A stretch of 64,000 bases of DNA from Nageia nagi (Eukaryota; Pinophyta): positions 159,960,001 to 160,024,000 of the forward strand of contig JBITNC010000001.1 in NCBI GenBank assembly GCA_050084985.1. Reading direction: 5' to 3'. Under the pieces are notes generated by a model. The model saw only the letters and a list, made by a program, of their open reading frames with translations, was not told where the DNA came from and did no database searches. Position numbers and translations under genes: made by a program. Below, one piece after another: positions 23,560-36,700 of the stretch (position 1 is its first letter; each line of letters begins with the position of its first letter).

Positions 23560-24500
23560 CTCCTTAGGTTGAAAGGAACTTAGCCCTTAAGTTCCTCTGA
23601 TCTTAGAAAAAGAAAATACCCAAGAACAAAACCCCTTCATTTTAAACTTTCTTCTTTTCCAGCTGGTTTTTGCACTCTTCTCTCTGTATCTTGGATTCTG
23701 GAGTCCACTTATGATCCTCCTCCTTTGCTGAGCTTCTACCTTTCTCCATTTTTGCCATCCTTTGGCAAAATCATTTGTCAAATCCCATGAAATAAAGTCA
23801 TCCCAAAAGTCTCATATTCCTTATCAAAAGCTTGCTAGTCAATAAACTCATCATACTTTTGAGCATCAAAATGATTATCCATGTGCTCCACTGTTAGTTT
23901 TAGAAGAAATTCTATTTCTTCTTCTTCCTTAACCTCCATTGCTATAGCAAATAACTCCAACACCTTAACTGAAATATCTCTTTAAAAGTTTCATCCATCT
24001 CTATGGCTTCTTTTATTGGCTCCATAACTACATAAGATAATTCTATAGTTTCATTTGAATTAGCATCCTCATATTTGATTTTAGCTTGCATGATCTCCGA
24101 CGATATCTTATTTGTTTGTTAAATGTTGTCAATGCCTTCTTCCTCTTCAAGCATGCTCATGATCACCAACTCAAAACTCTCAGCTACAACCATATGCTTC
24201 TTTATAACTATAAGGGTTCTCAAACCCCTTTTCTTTGCTGGCCAAGCTTTCCTCTATTAATCTCATAGTCCTCTCTCTCCATGGGACTTTTATCTTCTTC
24301 ATACTTCTAATACACAATGTCAACCAAGCTTTGCTTCGACTCTCCTTAGCCTCAACGTACTCAGCCTTGAAGCACAAATGGCTTGCCGCCTCTAAGAAAT
24401 GCTTACATTAAAACTGTATACTCCTAAAAGTATCCGTAGACTGCAATTGTTTATGTTGCTTTTTTATCCACTTGCCTTCCATGGTGATTAAAATCCAATC
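23560..24500 (-). pseudogene. non-autonomous element's interior reading-frame remains
   Basis: Just inside the primer site a minus-strand ATG (near 24482) opens MEGKWIKKQHKQLQ and soon stops. Later open pieces include CFKAEYVEAKESRSKAWLTL (about 24370) and WDLTNDFAKGWQKWRKVEAQ (about 23775). They are charged and helical, with stops and frame changes. No retroviral domain is recognised. It could be a private ORF of this element family or captured host transcript. Confidence 0.4.
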
Positions 24501-25333
24501 TTCTATCCAACAAGATCAACTTACTCTGGTACCAAATGATGTAACTAGAAAATCCACTCTACTTTTTCATTAAACTTTGGGCGTTTAAATAGGTTAAAAA
24601 TATAAGGTAATACCATATGGTTTTAGCACATGGTAAAAACACAAGTAATACCACATGATTTTAAAATTAGCCTCCACTAACAATTAACTATAACTTTTCC
24701 TATTATTAAATAGCCTACAATATAGCTTGGATAAGGCCCAAAATAGAACCATGCATCCATTATTCAATACATGCAATTATTCTAAATATAGACAATAAAC
24801 TTAAATGCTAAATTCGGGCCACACAATGAAGCCTTAAGAACATCATCTTTAAGTGAGAAATTATGGAATTGTAAATCTTTTAATTCTACATGATCTGGAA
24901 AAAAAAAACAGCTCAAAAAGATATCCAAATCATATAGCCTCTGCGAGGTGCATCACTATTTTTGTGGTATAATGTTGTTTCATTGACAAACTATATCTCC
25001 TTAAGAGTCTGAAAGGTGATTTGGGTTTCTATCAATTCACATATAATACGTTTTCTTGTTCCCAAAGCAAAGCAAAAGCCAAGGCCTCAAATTTAATGTG
25101 TCATTGAACTTTTTTTCACAGCTTATAATACCGCAAATTTGATTATTAGTCTCCACATGAACATTGCTTGGTCTATAAGATGGAATTTTGATATAAATGA
25201 AAATCAAGATGCAACCTTTTGCCTTCAGCTTTGGCAGTAAGATGTCAACAGACAAATACTTAATTATATCTAGCATTACAACCAAGAAATGATAATGAAA
25301 AACCATAACATGATTATATCTAGCATTATACAC

Positions 25334-27535
25334 ATATATGGTGCAGGACCACCCATGCCCCTATCTTTGCATGACTCCCCTCCTTCTAGTTCTGTCTGCC
25401 ACCTCACTACTTTCTTCTTCACCTTGTGTCATTGATATTTTTCCATGCCACCCCGTGCACCCCTCCACTTCACTTTCAATGATTGCCTACACCATTTTTT
25501 CCATGCTTTCATACATATTTTGATATTTTCCACTTGTTCATTTTTTCACTTTGACTGCCATAATTATTTTAAAGACTGATGATGAAATAAAAAAAGTTAT
25601 ATAGTATTCTCTCGGCTGAATCCATGTAAAAATATCTACAGAGTGAAGACAGCAGTAAAAAACCTTGTAGCACTCAAGATTTTAGGTGCACGATTAAGTC
25701 ATTAAAATGTTGGTGCATCAACATAAAGAATTAAATCCATAGCTCTACTATTAACATTGGAAAAACCTACTGTCATATGGTGCTGCTAAATTTTAGTGCC
25801 ACTTATTAAAACACCCTGCTGTTTCATGGTTCCTTAATTTGATAATTGATGTGTGATGTCCCCCTTGCATGGTTGTAATTAATTGTGGAATCCAACGGGT
25901 TTCTTTTGTAATATATTTTATTATTGCATTGTACTTTCATGTTTGTAACTTGAGATAGAAGACTTAATGGGTCAATGGACCCCACTGTGAGCCCCAAGAG
26001 GGACATCTCCCTCCCAAGCTTAGATTTGGTGTTATTATTGCACCTAGAGATCCCGACCTTGATTGTGGGAATCCCAAGGTCTATTATTACATTTAGATGG
26101 ATGGATAGACACCTATATGCATGCGCTAGCCTTGGGGAGGCTCCCATACCCCCACGTTGGCCCAACATGACTCTTGGAACCCACACATGACCCTTAGACC
26201 CACTTGGGCATGCACAGCACTCCTAGACCCCCATGTTGGCACTTAATGCACCTCAAGCCCCCACATTGGCATGCCTAACCCCTAGGCACCCACATTGGGT
26301 ATTCTAGGCCCCCAAGAGGCTAACGTTGGAATTAAGGAGCCAAGTGATGACTCCTAAGTGAGATCCGAACAGAGTTGAGCGTATAAAGAAACATTGGAGC
26401 CTTATTGTTGGATATACCTGATTATACTATTATCTCTTGATATCATCCTATGGACACAAGTCTTACCAACGCTAAGCAATCCTCTAGGTGCAACATCTAG
26501 GAGAGCTTTCAGGCTAAGGGATGCTGATCGTCTACGGCATTGGTGTAGCACCCTTGCCCATCTAGTGGTATTCTGAGGTTGAGCTTCTGCCATTTAGTTG
26601 GCCACCAGGATCAGAGGAGGGCTCCTTTGGTGGAGAGAAATCAGGTTCTAAGGGAGCAAGGTTGTCCCATGATTCTATCATCCGTCCAACAGTGAAAGAC
26701 ATTTAGTTGTGTGCCCTAGTTGGCTCCTTGGAGGCCAACGTTAGCCCTATTGGACCTGGTATTGTATTTTTGAGCATTGTACATCTTATATATATCCGTT
26801 GGGGCATTGGATCTCATATTTGTTTTGTGTACACTTGTCTTTGGCATCATTGGTTTACTTTTGCATGTTTATGTATGTATGGGCCAAACGTTGCCATTAT
26901 GAGCTTATGTTGATTGATATCTGGTAGTTGTAGCCAGACGATGGTGTAATTGCATTGTTAGCGTTTGATTCGGATGCCCTAGTTCGGACGTTGGGGATAT
27001 TGTGTTGTGAATGCTTAATCTTGATGCCCTATACCTGACGTTGGCGTTGTTGTAATTGAATTTGTTGATTATGCACTTGAGTTGTATTTGGATCTTTACA
27101 CGATGGTAGGCTTCTTCACTAACTATTCAAATATAACTTGTAAGACTTTATTAACTTATGTCCTCAATTATCAAGCTATTTATGTGGTATAATGTTGTTT
27201 CGTTGACAAACTATATCTACTTAAGACTCTGAAAGGTGATTTGGATTTCTGCAATTCACATATAATACGTTTTCTTGTTTCCAGAGCAGAGCAAAAGCCA
27301 AAGCCTCAAATTTAACGTTTCATTACACTTTTTTCACAGCTTATAATGCCACAAATATAATTATTCTTCTGCAAATGAACATTAATTGCTCTAGTAGATG
27401 GGATTTTGATATAAATGAAAATCAAGATGCAATATTTTGCCTTCAGCTATCACAGTAACATGTCAACAGGCACATACTAGATTATATCTAGCATTATAAC
27501 CAAGAAATGATAATGCAAAACCATAACAAGAAGTT
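25334..27535 (+). repeat. copy 2 of the tandem duplication
   Basis: It aligns with copy 1 in order: 25334-25851 with 9346-9723 plus 16394-16570, and 27101-27535 with the pieces around 22307-22363 and 24956-25333. It is interrupted only by the solo LTR at 25852-27100. The junction between copies is at about 25333. The copy ends 75 bp left of SS3 exon 7. Confidence 0.85.
25852..27100 (+). mobile_element. solo LTR of a gypsy-like family with CCAACGTTGG-type repeats
   Basis: It starts TGTGATGTCCCCCTTGC and ends GATCTTTACA, with target duplication TGATG/CGATG (25847-25851, 27101-27105; one mismatch). Both ends match, in reverse orientation, the LTR at 32291-33464. The stretch 26120-26350 is a degenerate array of about 33 bp with ACGTTGG/CCCACATTGG motifs. 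No internal retroelement sequence is attached, so it arose by LTR-LTR recombination. Confidence 0.85.
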
Positions 27536-27609
27536 AGGTTACTAAAATAGTTCTTTATAATGAATCAAATACCCTAGCCATAAAAAAACAAAAGAAAGTC
27601 TAGTCTTAC

Positions 27610-27717
27610 ATGGCTATAATCAATGCAATCATACTTTGGGAAAATGATCTCAACATTATGTCCCAAATCTTGAACTGCACGAGAAAGACTTGTCACCACA
27701 TCTCCCAGGCCTCCAAC
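27610..27717 (-). CDS. SS3: SS3 exon 7, start of the GT5 catalytic domain
   Basis: 36 codons, VGGLGDVVTSLSRAVQDLGH to CIDYSH, phase 0 at both ends, between AACCTGG..CAG and GTAAGA. This exon lies 14.1 kb from exon 6 and is easy to miss because it has no ORF of its own length. The GGLGDV loop binds ADP-glucose. Confidence 0.92.
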
Positions 27718-30700
27718 CTGGATCATATCATTGTATAGAAATCAAACTTTTATGCATTTCTGAACATATCAGATTCAAAACAAAATTTAAACACTGACCA
27801 TCATGTAAATGGATAAAATGTAAGTTTTTATAACAGACGAAACTGTCACTAATTATTCCACATCCCATTAAGTGTAACACAACAATCTTTCAGGGTCATA
27901 ACTTCAAATAATAAGAAGAAAAATAGCAATTAGCTGGCAACTTGTGGAAATGCACAGTTACAAAACAAATGTATGAAGCATCTAACTTGAAAAGCTCACT
28001 TTAGAACACCAGGAACCAAGCAAGATGTCTAGATATCTAAAAATGATGTGAATTATTGATGAGAGCTTGTGTAATCCCTCTGCTCTCTTCTTCTAAAGAT
28101 AATACTCATTCGACCATACAGTAAATTAAAGTTTATATTAAATCTTGACATTGGAAACATGTGCTATGGTTTTATCATGATAAACATTTCAATCTACTAA
28201 CTGCAGGTGAGAAAAATAATCATTTTAAAAAATCCTCTATGTGATATCCACACCTATTCTCCTACTTTGATTTCATTTAGTGACTCCAAAAACGCGTCAT
28301 ATACACCAGCTGTGAGTTGAGACATATCACTATATTTCCAAGATAGATAGATTTTCTAATCTCTATTCTAATTAGGAGGTGGAAAGAAAAGAACATTTTA
28401 TCTTCAGATGTCCTATTGTTATGAGATTCAAAGGAGATTCCAAAAGTTGTTTAGAGAAACTAGAGGGTCACTCAGTTTTTTTGCTATTCTGAACAAAAAT
28501 GCTTGACTTTGTACCTAATGGAATCAATTACTCATTGGCATTACATATACATGAGATCTCTAGAAATTCCAATTTAATGCCTTCCTTTTTCTCTTCCATC
28601 TCTATAGTTGGGGGCACCAAGCAATACATAGAGGCTATTGGGACCCAAGTTCATGAGGATAGACCAGTGAAACAATGCATGTCCTTATGTGCTACTACTA
28701 GAGTTGTAAAGGCTCCTAGTATTGTAGCGTGAGGGAAGAAACTAGATCTTCATCAATCTAGCCAATTTCTCCCTCTCGTTTACAAGCCAAGCAATCTAAA
28801 CATGGATTACCAAATTCTTATCTTCTAGAAAACCTTTGGTTTTGAATGGAAGAAGAATCTAAAGGTGTTTTGATGTGTGTCCTTGGATTGCCCAGCCAGG
28901 TGCACTCATCCTTGGCACTCTCCAATAGGCATTACCAGATTAAGTATTAGTTTATTTTGGTTGATTGATGACTATCATGTGTCATCTACTACTCATCACC
29001 CTAGGCTCTAGCATGTAGATCCTACTTTGCCTTATGTTTTGCTCTCTTCAAAGTTATCACATATTAAACATTTATTGTATATTGTATTAGATTTTTAGTT
29101 AAGATTTGCTTCCCCACCACCCCCTTTCGGCTTCTACAATTTAATTTTTTTGACCAATTTTCTTTTCAAGTTCCATTGACCTACTTTGGTTATCAATAGA
29201 CAGTAAGTACCTGTTGTGGCTTCCACAACACGCCCCAAATTTTTAGCAAATTTGGGGACCCTCAAACTTTGGCAATGAGGAGTTGTCCAAGAAAAGTGAT
29301 CAAGCGGATGGTGTCTCGAGATCAAAGGCATTGGAGACCAGAATTGATGAAAATGATCAACATTGAACTTTTGGTAGCAATGGATTGAAATTTTGGCTAA
29401 GTCATTGTCAAGCGCATCTCCTCAAGAGGACATCTTCATCCCTCCCAAGACGTGCGCCAGGCTTCTAAGAGCTCCAAATGATCATTTTGTGCAACTTGGG
29501 CCAATATTGACTAAGTCTGAAACACCTTTTGCCCCAGCACATGTCGTAAGGAAGACAAACTCCTTGACCTCAGGGAGACTTGCGCTGGCCTTGCCCCTTC
29601 CTTTTTTGGCACAAATGCAAACAGAGACAACCTCTTTGACTCATCCATGACTTGTGCTGGGACCCTAGAGACTCATATCAGTGAAAGGGACAAAATTGGC
29701 TAAGTCCCAAGAACGAAAATCACTCTTGCACCCCAGCGCAAGTGTGACAAGAGACAAAGGTCTTGTCTCATCCCGAATGTCCGCCCAATTCATGCGTGCT
29801 TTTCTAGCGCAAGTGTGGCCCAAGAAACCCATCATGATTCAACTCGGACTTGCGCCAGCCTCATGGGGGCTCCAAAAGACGATTTTGAGCAAACATGATG
29901 AATTTTGACCAAGTTTGGAGTACATCTTCTTTGGGCGCAGGGCTGTATAGAGACAACCTTCATGACCCCGAGATGATGTGCGCCAAGCTCAAAAGCACTT
30001 TTTTAGCGCATATGCAAGTCAAGACATCAGTGTTTTCCTCCCCTAGACTTGCGTTGGGCCTCCCTAGCCGGAATCTCGACACAAATGGACATCTAGACAA
30101 GCCTCATGACCCACACAAGACTTGCGCCAAGCCAATATGTACCATTCCAGCTCAAATGCACACCAAGACAGAGATGGTGACCCCCCTCGGACCTACACTA
30201 ACCTTCAAGGGGCTTCAAGGGGTCGTTCTGGGAAATAAAGGACGAAATTGGCTAAGTATAGAGCATCCTCCCTTTGGGTGCAAGTCAGCAAGAGGACAAC
30301 CACCATGACCCCCTCCACATATGCGCTAGACTCATACTACTCATCCTTGGCGCAGATGCAGTAGGAGACAACATGCTTGTCTTCCTTCATACATGCACTG
30401 ACCCTATCTCCCCTCATCCGAGAGCAAACTCCAACTGAGACACCCCTTTTGACCCTTCAAACATGTGCGCCAACCTTTCCAAAAGCCAACCGACATCGAG
30501 TTGTGTGCCAGAACACCTAAAAAACTGCACCCATCTTTGAAGGCACAAATCCCTAGGCACAAGAAGGTGTTGCCCTAGAAAACCCCTAGAAATGTTTATA
30601 AAAAAGGGGAAGTCAACCTTCATTTCTGCACGACAAGATTGCTCTCCCTAACAAATCCACCAAGGCATTGAGACAAAACCTCCTTAAAACCTTTATGAAA

Positions 30701-33700
30701 CAAGTCAAGGAACTTCTCCTTCCCATATGCTAAGTGATGAGTCGAGTATGAACCCCCAAATTTCCCCTTTAGGGTCTGTCACTAACCCTCCTCTTGCGAA
30801 CCTCTCACCTGTTACTACGAAGGGACCAGTTAACTCAAGGAGCTAGTGCTCCAACACTCAGGATAGTTTTTTTCCTCTCAACAATTTGGGGAATCCACAT
30901 TTAACTTCTTCATTACTTATCAAATCCAAGTGGTGTCCTAAGGTTGTATGCAATTGAACCTTATCCTACTCACTATGAATCTAATTGAAAGAATGAAAGT
31001 TGCATAATTGGAAATTGCAGGAATAAAAATTACAAGAATTGAAATTGCAGGAATGGAAATTACAATAATTGAAATTGCAGAAATTGGAAAATCTAATCTA
31101 GCAGCTACAATAAGGCCTTGACAATGGAAATCACGAGAAAGGAATTGCACAATCGAAAATGATACTCACACACTATTAATGAAAATAACTACTACAAAAA
31201 TATAAGGTCAACTCTACAGGTTGAAGGGGGCCCAACTTCACCCAGCAAAGTGCCTGAAGAAAACTCAGAAGTTCAGAAAATGATCAGCTATTATTCATAA
31301 ATCAACTGCGTACAGATAGATATTGAAAATGTTTCAGTCTCCCAAAATATTCTATCTCTCTATTCTATATTCTATATATCTCTATATTCTGCGTATCTCT
31401 CTCTTCTGCATATCTCTCCTTTGTGCATATCTCTCTCCCTATGTCTCTCCTCCGAGAGGTATTTATTCTTTCTACAATATGCTAAAAATGACTCAATACA
31501 ACAAAAATGAAACAAACTATCCACGGTTACAATCCAGTCCATATTTAGAAGATAGAAGATATGGTGCTAACTTGGGCACCCAAAGATGAGAATCTTCAGA
31601 TATGGTCTATTCTTTGTTCTCCAATCTTGGCTGCTCTAAATCTGGCTATGTACAATAAATAATAACAAACCTCCACCTCTATAGGATTTGCTTTAATGCT
31701 TTGTCTTCAAAATAAGATATCATCTCCAACTATACATGTTGAATGTTGGGGTGAATTTGTAGCAGCCATAATATCTGCATGATGTATCAAATCTATGATA
31801 TCTTTATATTTTTGGATACCCTTTTTCAAGAGCTTTCCGAAAATATATAACATGTCTATGTTTAGTCTTTGTTCGGGCATCTAGCTGTTACTCTGATTTT
31901 CAACCTTGCAGTATACACATGACAACAACTTTCGGGGGCCATATCTTTTTCATGGTAGCTCCGTTGTCTTCAATCTGTACATCAATGGAAAGCTTGTTTC
32001 AATAGCTTTCTATCAATATATTATATACCCTATAATGATGTCATTTGGTGAACCAAAGTTGTCCAAAGCTATCTTAACGGTGTCCTTTTGTACCCCTCGT
32101 GTTATCTAGCTAGAATGAGAGGATGTGTGGGTGCGTGGAACTCATAATAAAGTTGAAGGAACTTGGCCTTCAAACATTGTACTCGTCGGTGGAGCTTGAT
32201 GTAAAGGGCTGAACTCATGTGCCTCTAGCCATTTTCAATCTTCCCTCCTATTTTCTTTTATTTTACACTTTTTTTCGCGTCTTTTGCACTTGTAAGATCC
32301 CAATTACAAACTCAAGTGCAATTAAGAAAAAACAACCAAGTATGCACCCACATTTGGCCTAGAGCCTCAAACATAAGCACAAACAATCTCACAATGCCAA
32401 CGTTTGGCTCATACAAGCATAAATGAAGAATCACACCCCAACGTTGCAATAATGGAAGAATACACAAGACAATATTGAGATCCAAAGGCCCGCGGCTGTA
32501 TTAATGATATAGAATGATAAGTAATACAATAACAGGCCCACAGGGCTCAACGATGGCCTCCCAAGAGCCAACTAGGGCACAACGAATCTACAAATGTGAT
32601 CAATGTTGGTATCACGAAACAATGGATGGGACAACCTTAATACCTCAAGCTTGGATGCTCTGTTGTAGAACTCCCACGCCTGGAAACCACTGAAGGTAGA
32701 AGTGTGACCTCGAAATACGACCGGATAGACTAAGATGCTACACCTTAGCCGTAGATTAATTGGATCCCTCAACCTGCTAACTCTCCTAGATGTTGCACCT
32801 AGGGGATTGCTCAACACTGTGTCAAGTCTTGTGTTCATTGGACAGTATGAGAAATAATAATAAGCACGTATATCCAACAATGATGCTCCAAGGCCTAATA
32901 TAGCTCACACTGGATATGGATCTCACCTCAAAGTTATCACCCAACATTCCTATTCCAACATTGGCTTCCTAGAAGCCTCTCAAACCCCAACAAAGGTGCC
33001 TAGAGGTCATTCCAAGCCCAACGTGGGTATCTGGGCCCTTCACATGCTCAACGTGGGTCTAGAGGGCATGCACAGGTCTAGAAGGCATGTGTGGGTGTCT
33101 AGAAGTCATCATGGGCCAACATGGGTTCTAAGAGTCTCCCCAAGGATGGTGCATGTGTACAAGTGCTCCCAAATCCAACATTGGGGTAAATAGGTGTTTA
33201 TCCATGCTTAAGTGTGATCTAGGTGCTAAACAAGCCTTGGGATTCCCACAATCACTTCTTGGGATCTCCAAGTACATTAAATCATACTAGCCTATACTTG
33301 GGAGGGAAGACGTCCTACTTGGGGCTCACAATAGGGTCCAATAGACCTTTATATTTTTTGTCCCAAGTAATAACAACTAAAGCACAATTAAATAAATAAA
33401 TATTTACAAAGAGGAATCTGTGGCATTCCATAATTAATTACAATTTGCAAAGGGGTAAGTCACAAAGCCTCCCCTCTCGAATTACTTGCCCTCAAGCGAT
33501 TGTAGAATGTTGCAACATATTGTCTTCCAAGAAGCATTTGGCTTTGTCAACCTCAATCTACTAAAGTGGAATGCAACTTCAATAAATCTCCCCCATAGTG
33601 AAGACCTTGTATGAAATGTTGAAGTTTCCTTCTCATGTATCAACGTTGCATGCAAAAACTCTGATATGTTGTTGGGGTTCAATCTGTTGTTGGCAATCCA

Positions 33701-36700
33701 TATTAAGTACCAAAATTCTTGCAAACATTCTGGTGCAACCATGCTAAGAAAACACAAGAGTGTATGCAAAAATGTTGATGCATTCATCCATTCTAGGCAT
33801 CCAGTTGTGGTAGTGATCATGTGGAAGACTCTTGAAAGGTGTAACTGCAAAAACATCAAGAAGATCAAGCATGAGAAGAAAAAGGTGGAGCCTTTGCTAC
33901 ATAATTATTGCAAAGACTTCTCCAAGCTTAACGTTGGATGCCAATCTCTTCCTTTTTCCAACGCAAGGTGCCAGACCTCCTTCAGGCCCAATTTTTTCCA
34001 ATGCGGGGTGCTAGACCTCCTTCAAGCCTAATGTGAGGTGTTGTGGCCCCTCCATACTCAACGTGGGATACCAAGACTCCCTCATGTCAAATGTCAGGTA
34101 TCCAAGCCTCTCTAGGTCCAACATGGGATGCCAAGACTCCTCCATGCCTGACGTTCGGTGATAAGCCTCTCCAGGCCCAACGTGGGATGCCAAGACTCCT
34201 CCATGCCTAACGTTGGGTGCCTAAGCCTCTCCAGGCCCAATGTGGGGTGCAAGAACTCCATGCCTGAGGTTAGATGCCTAAGCCTCTCCAAGCCCAACAT
34301 GAAGTGTAAATTCTCCTCCATGCTTGACGTTTGGTGCCTAAGTCTCTCCAAGCCCAACGTGGGGTGGAAGAGCCCCTCCATGCTCAACCTCAGGTGCCAA
34401 GGCTCCTCTATGTCCAAGGTGAGGTGTAAAAACCCTTCCATGTTCACCATGGGGTGTAGGAGCTCATCTCTGTCCATCATCCGGTGCCCAAGTCCCTCCA
34501 TGTCCAACGTAGGCTGTAGGAGTTAATTACTGCTCATCGTTTGGTTCCAAAGCTCCTCCATGTCCAACGTGGGCTCACACTCTTCCATTTCCCCTTTTTG
34601 ATGTTGCTCAATCACCTCCAATCTCTTGTTGGTGACTTGTGGGCAATCATCCCGAATTCCCTACAGGGTGTGGGTCTTACCATCAATGTCAAAACTCATG
34701 ATGAGATTCTTGTAGTTCGTGCGAATGTCACCCAACTCAAATAGCCATTGCACGCCCAAGATGATGTAAGGATGTCCCTTCAGAGGATATACATAGAAAT
34801 CTTCTCTCACCGTGTAGCTTTGTAAACTCACCCCAAATCTCTCCACAATTTGGTCTACCAAAGTGAGTTTCCCAATGGCATTAAAACTTTCAAACCTTCG
34901 AACCCCTTGGTATTGAGGCCCTTCTCTTCTGCAAAGCCCTCATCAATGAAATTGTGTGATGCTCCAAAGTCGATTAAGTCCATCACATCTTGGCCACTTA
35001 CTTGCCCTACTACCTTCAACGTGAGGTACTTTTTCACCTCATGGAGTGATGCAATCATGCTCCCCAGTGAAGCTTCTGCCTTGGGTGCCTCTTGGTCTAA
35101 TATGTCTGTACCAAGATCCAGATCTAAATCGTCCTCCTCTTCATCCGAAAATACCTCAATGTAGTGCACCTGCCCTTTGCCTTGGCAACGATGTCCTAGC
35201 TCCCATGTCTTCTTGCAATAGAAGCACTTTCCCTCTTCTTTCAATTTCCTCCTGGTGGCTACATCCAATTGGCCTATTCGAGGAGGAAAGGGTTTGGACC
35301 TACTAGGCCCCTCTTTCTCTTCAAATGTCCTTCAAGTGGCCTGTCCTTTATGCATCTGCCCTCCCTTGAGAGACATCATGGTGGGCTCCAAGTCGTAAGC
35401 AACCCTAATTGCATCATCAAGTCTTCATGGTGTTGATACCTTAACCATTCCCTGCAAGGGTTCCATCAACCCTTCTATGAAGAGGAAGGTCAATTTTTAC
35501 TCAGGGATGTTGTGGATCATGATTGCAATTCTCTGGAATTCTGACACATACTCATCCATTGCACCCTATTGCTTTAGTATGTCAATTCTTTGAAGCAATC
35601 ATTCTCTCTTTTTGTCAAACCTCTTTACCAATTTGACTGATCACTCCATGTTGCCACCAATCGAGGGCATCACCCTCAAAATGCAACGATACTCATCCAC
35701 TGCACCCTATTGCTTTAGTATGTCAATTCTTTGAAGCAATCATTCTCTCTTTTTGTCAAACCTCTTTACCAATTTGACTGATCACTCCATGTTGCCACCA
35801 ATCGAGGGCATCACCCTCAAAATGCAACGATGCAAAATGAATTGCATCCTCCTCCAGCATATTCGAACTCAAGGTGAAGTAAGTCTGCAACTGATGGAGC
35901 CAAGCCCTAGTTGTCATCTTCTTGCCATCATACATGGGCACCTACATTTTGTTGATCTTTTGTTGCAGCTCTCTCTTATCACACTACGAATTGCCTTGGG
36001 AGTGTGTGCCATGCGAGCTACCTCCCTTTAACCCCAAGATCTCTAGGTAGCCATTGAAATTAATGTCCCTCCTCAATCTTGGGTCTAACATGGAGTATTC
36101 CCTAAAAATCTAGTTCAACTCAAGAGGATTGGGGATCCTATTTTTTGCTTCATCAGCAGACTTCTTGGTGAACATGGGCTTGGATGATTTGGAAATAATG
36201 GGCCACTCCCCTATTTTCCCAACGTCCTCTTCTAGGAACCTCCCTAGGAGAGGGTTCGTTTCCTACAGAGCTATGTGAGAATGGGCCCTCAAAAATGCAT
36301 GTTCTTGGTTACCCATGGATCCGTGATGAGTGGACCCTCTATCCCTTAGGCTACATGATCTCCTCAAACTCGGCTCCCGCTCCATTCTGTCCTCCTCCCT
36401 TGGCTCTTCTTCATCATCTGGAGTAGGACATGGAGGACTCACCTACCTTTCTAGCACTTCTTGACCTCCAACAAACTTATTGATGGCGGCCATCTGCTTC
36501 TGCATGCTGGTCATCACACCCATCATATTATGTATGGCCAAAATGAGCTCATTGAACTTCATCTTTGGTGTAAACTCTCTAGCCGAGGTAGAGCTTCTTC
36601 TCCTGGCCAATGTGGATCTACCTCTTTCCACCTCATTCTCCTCACCAAAAGTGTCCCTATCTAGAACATCATCCATCCAAGGCCAACGATCCTCATCTTG

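Larger units (their letters stand above)
22364..24955 (-). mobile_element. non-autonomous LTR element (LARD/TRIM type), minus strand, TSD CTATT
   Basis: LTRs of about 420 bp are at 22364-22785 and 24537-24955 (TGATGTAACT...GTGCATCA). CTATT is duplicated at 22359-22363 and 24956-24960. Primer site TTTGGTACCAGAGTAAGTTG (minus, about 24516-24535) abuts the right LTR, and a purine tract (AGAGGAGAA) abuts the left one. The 1.75 kb interior has no gag, RT or integrase domain. The empty site is seen at about 27170-27185 (TCAAGCTATTTATGTGG). Confidence 0.9.
9346..25333 (+). repeat. copy 1 of a tandem duplication (about 0.95 kb once insertions are removed)
   Basis: Host pieces at 9346-9723, 16394-16599, 22307-22363 and 24956-25333 align in order with the second copy (25334-25851 and 27101-27535). 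Both begin at ACATATATGGTGCAGGACC. The gaps are exactly the pararetrovirus, the LINE plus nested gypsy, and the non-autonomous LTR element. The duplicated DNA is intronic and has no convincing coding content. Confidence 0.85.

Noticed and set aside
25975-26190. Overlapping frames in the solo LTR
   Set aside because: LTR and repeat sequence only, with no domain in either strand.
1-27609. Remaining SS3 catalytic exons
   Set aside because: I looked for the expected GT5 blocks on the minus strand (WGGTEIKVW, HCHDW, EPCGLTQL types) and found none. They must lie left of the window or have been missed by eye.
29393-30308. Three plus-strand frames of 75-137 residues
   Set aside because: They follow the GCGCCAG array and change frame with unit length. 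Repeat-derived, no domain.
34112-34526. Frames with 11-residue repeats on both strands as a repeat protein gene
   Set aside because: A 33-bp minisatellite gives open frames on both strands by itself; several units have lost bases and break the frame.
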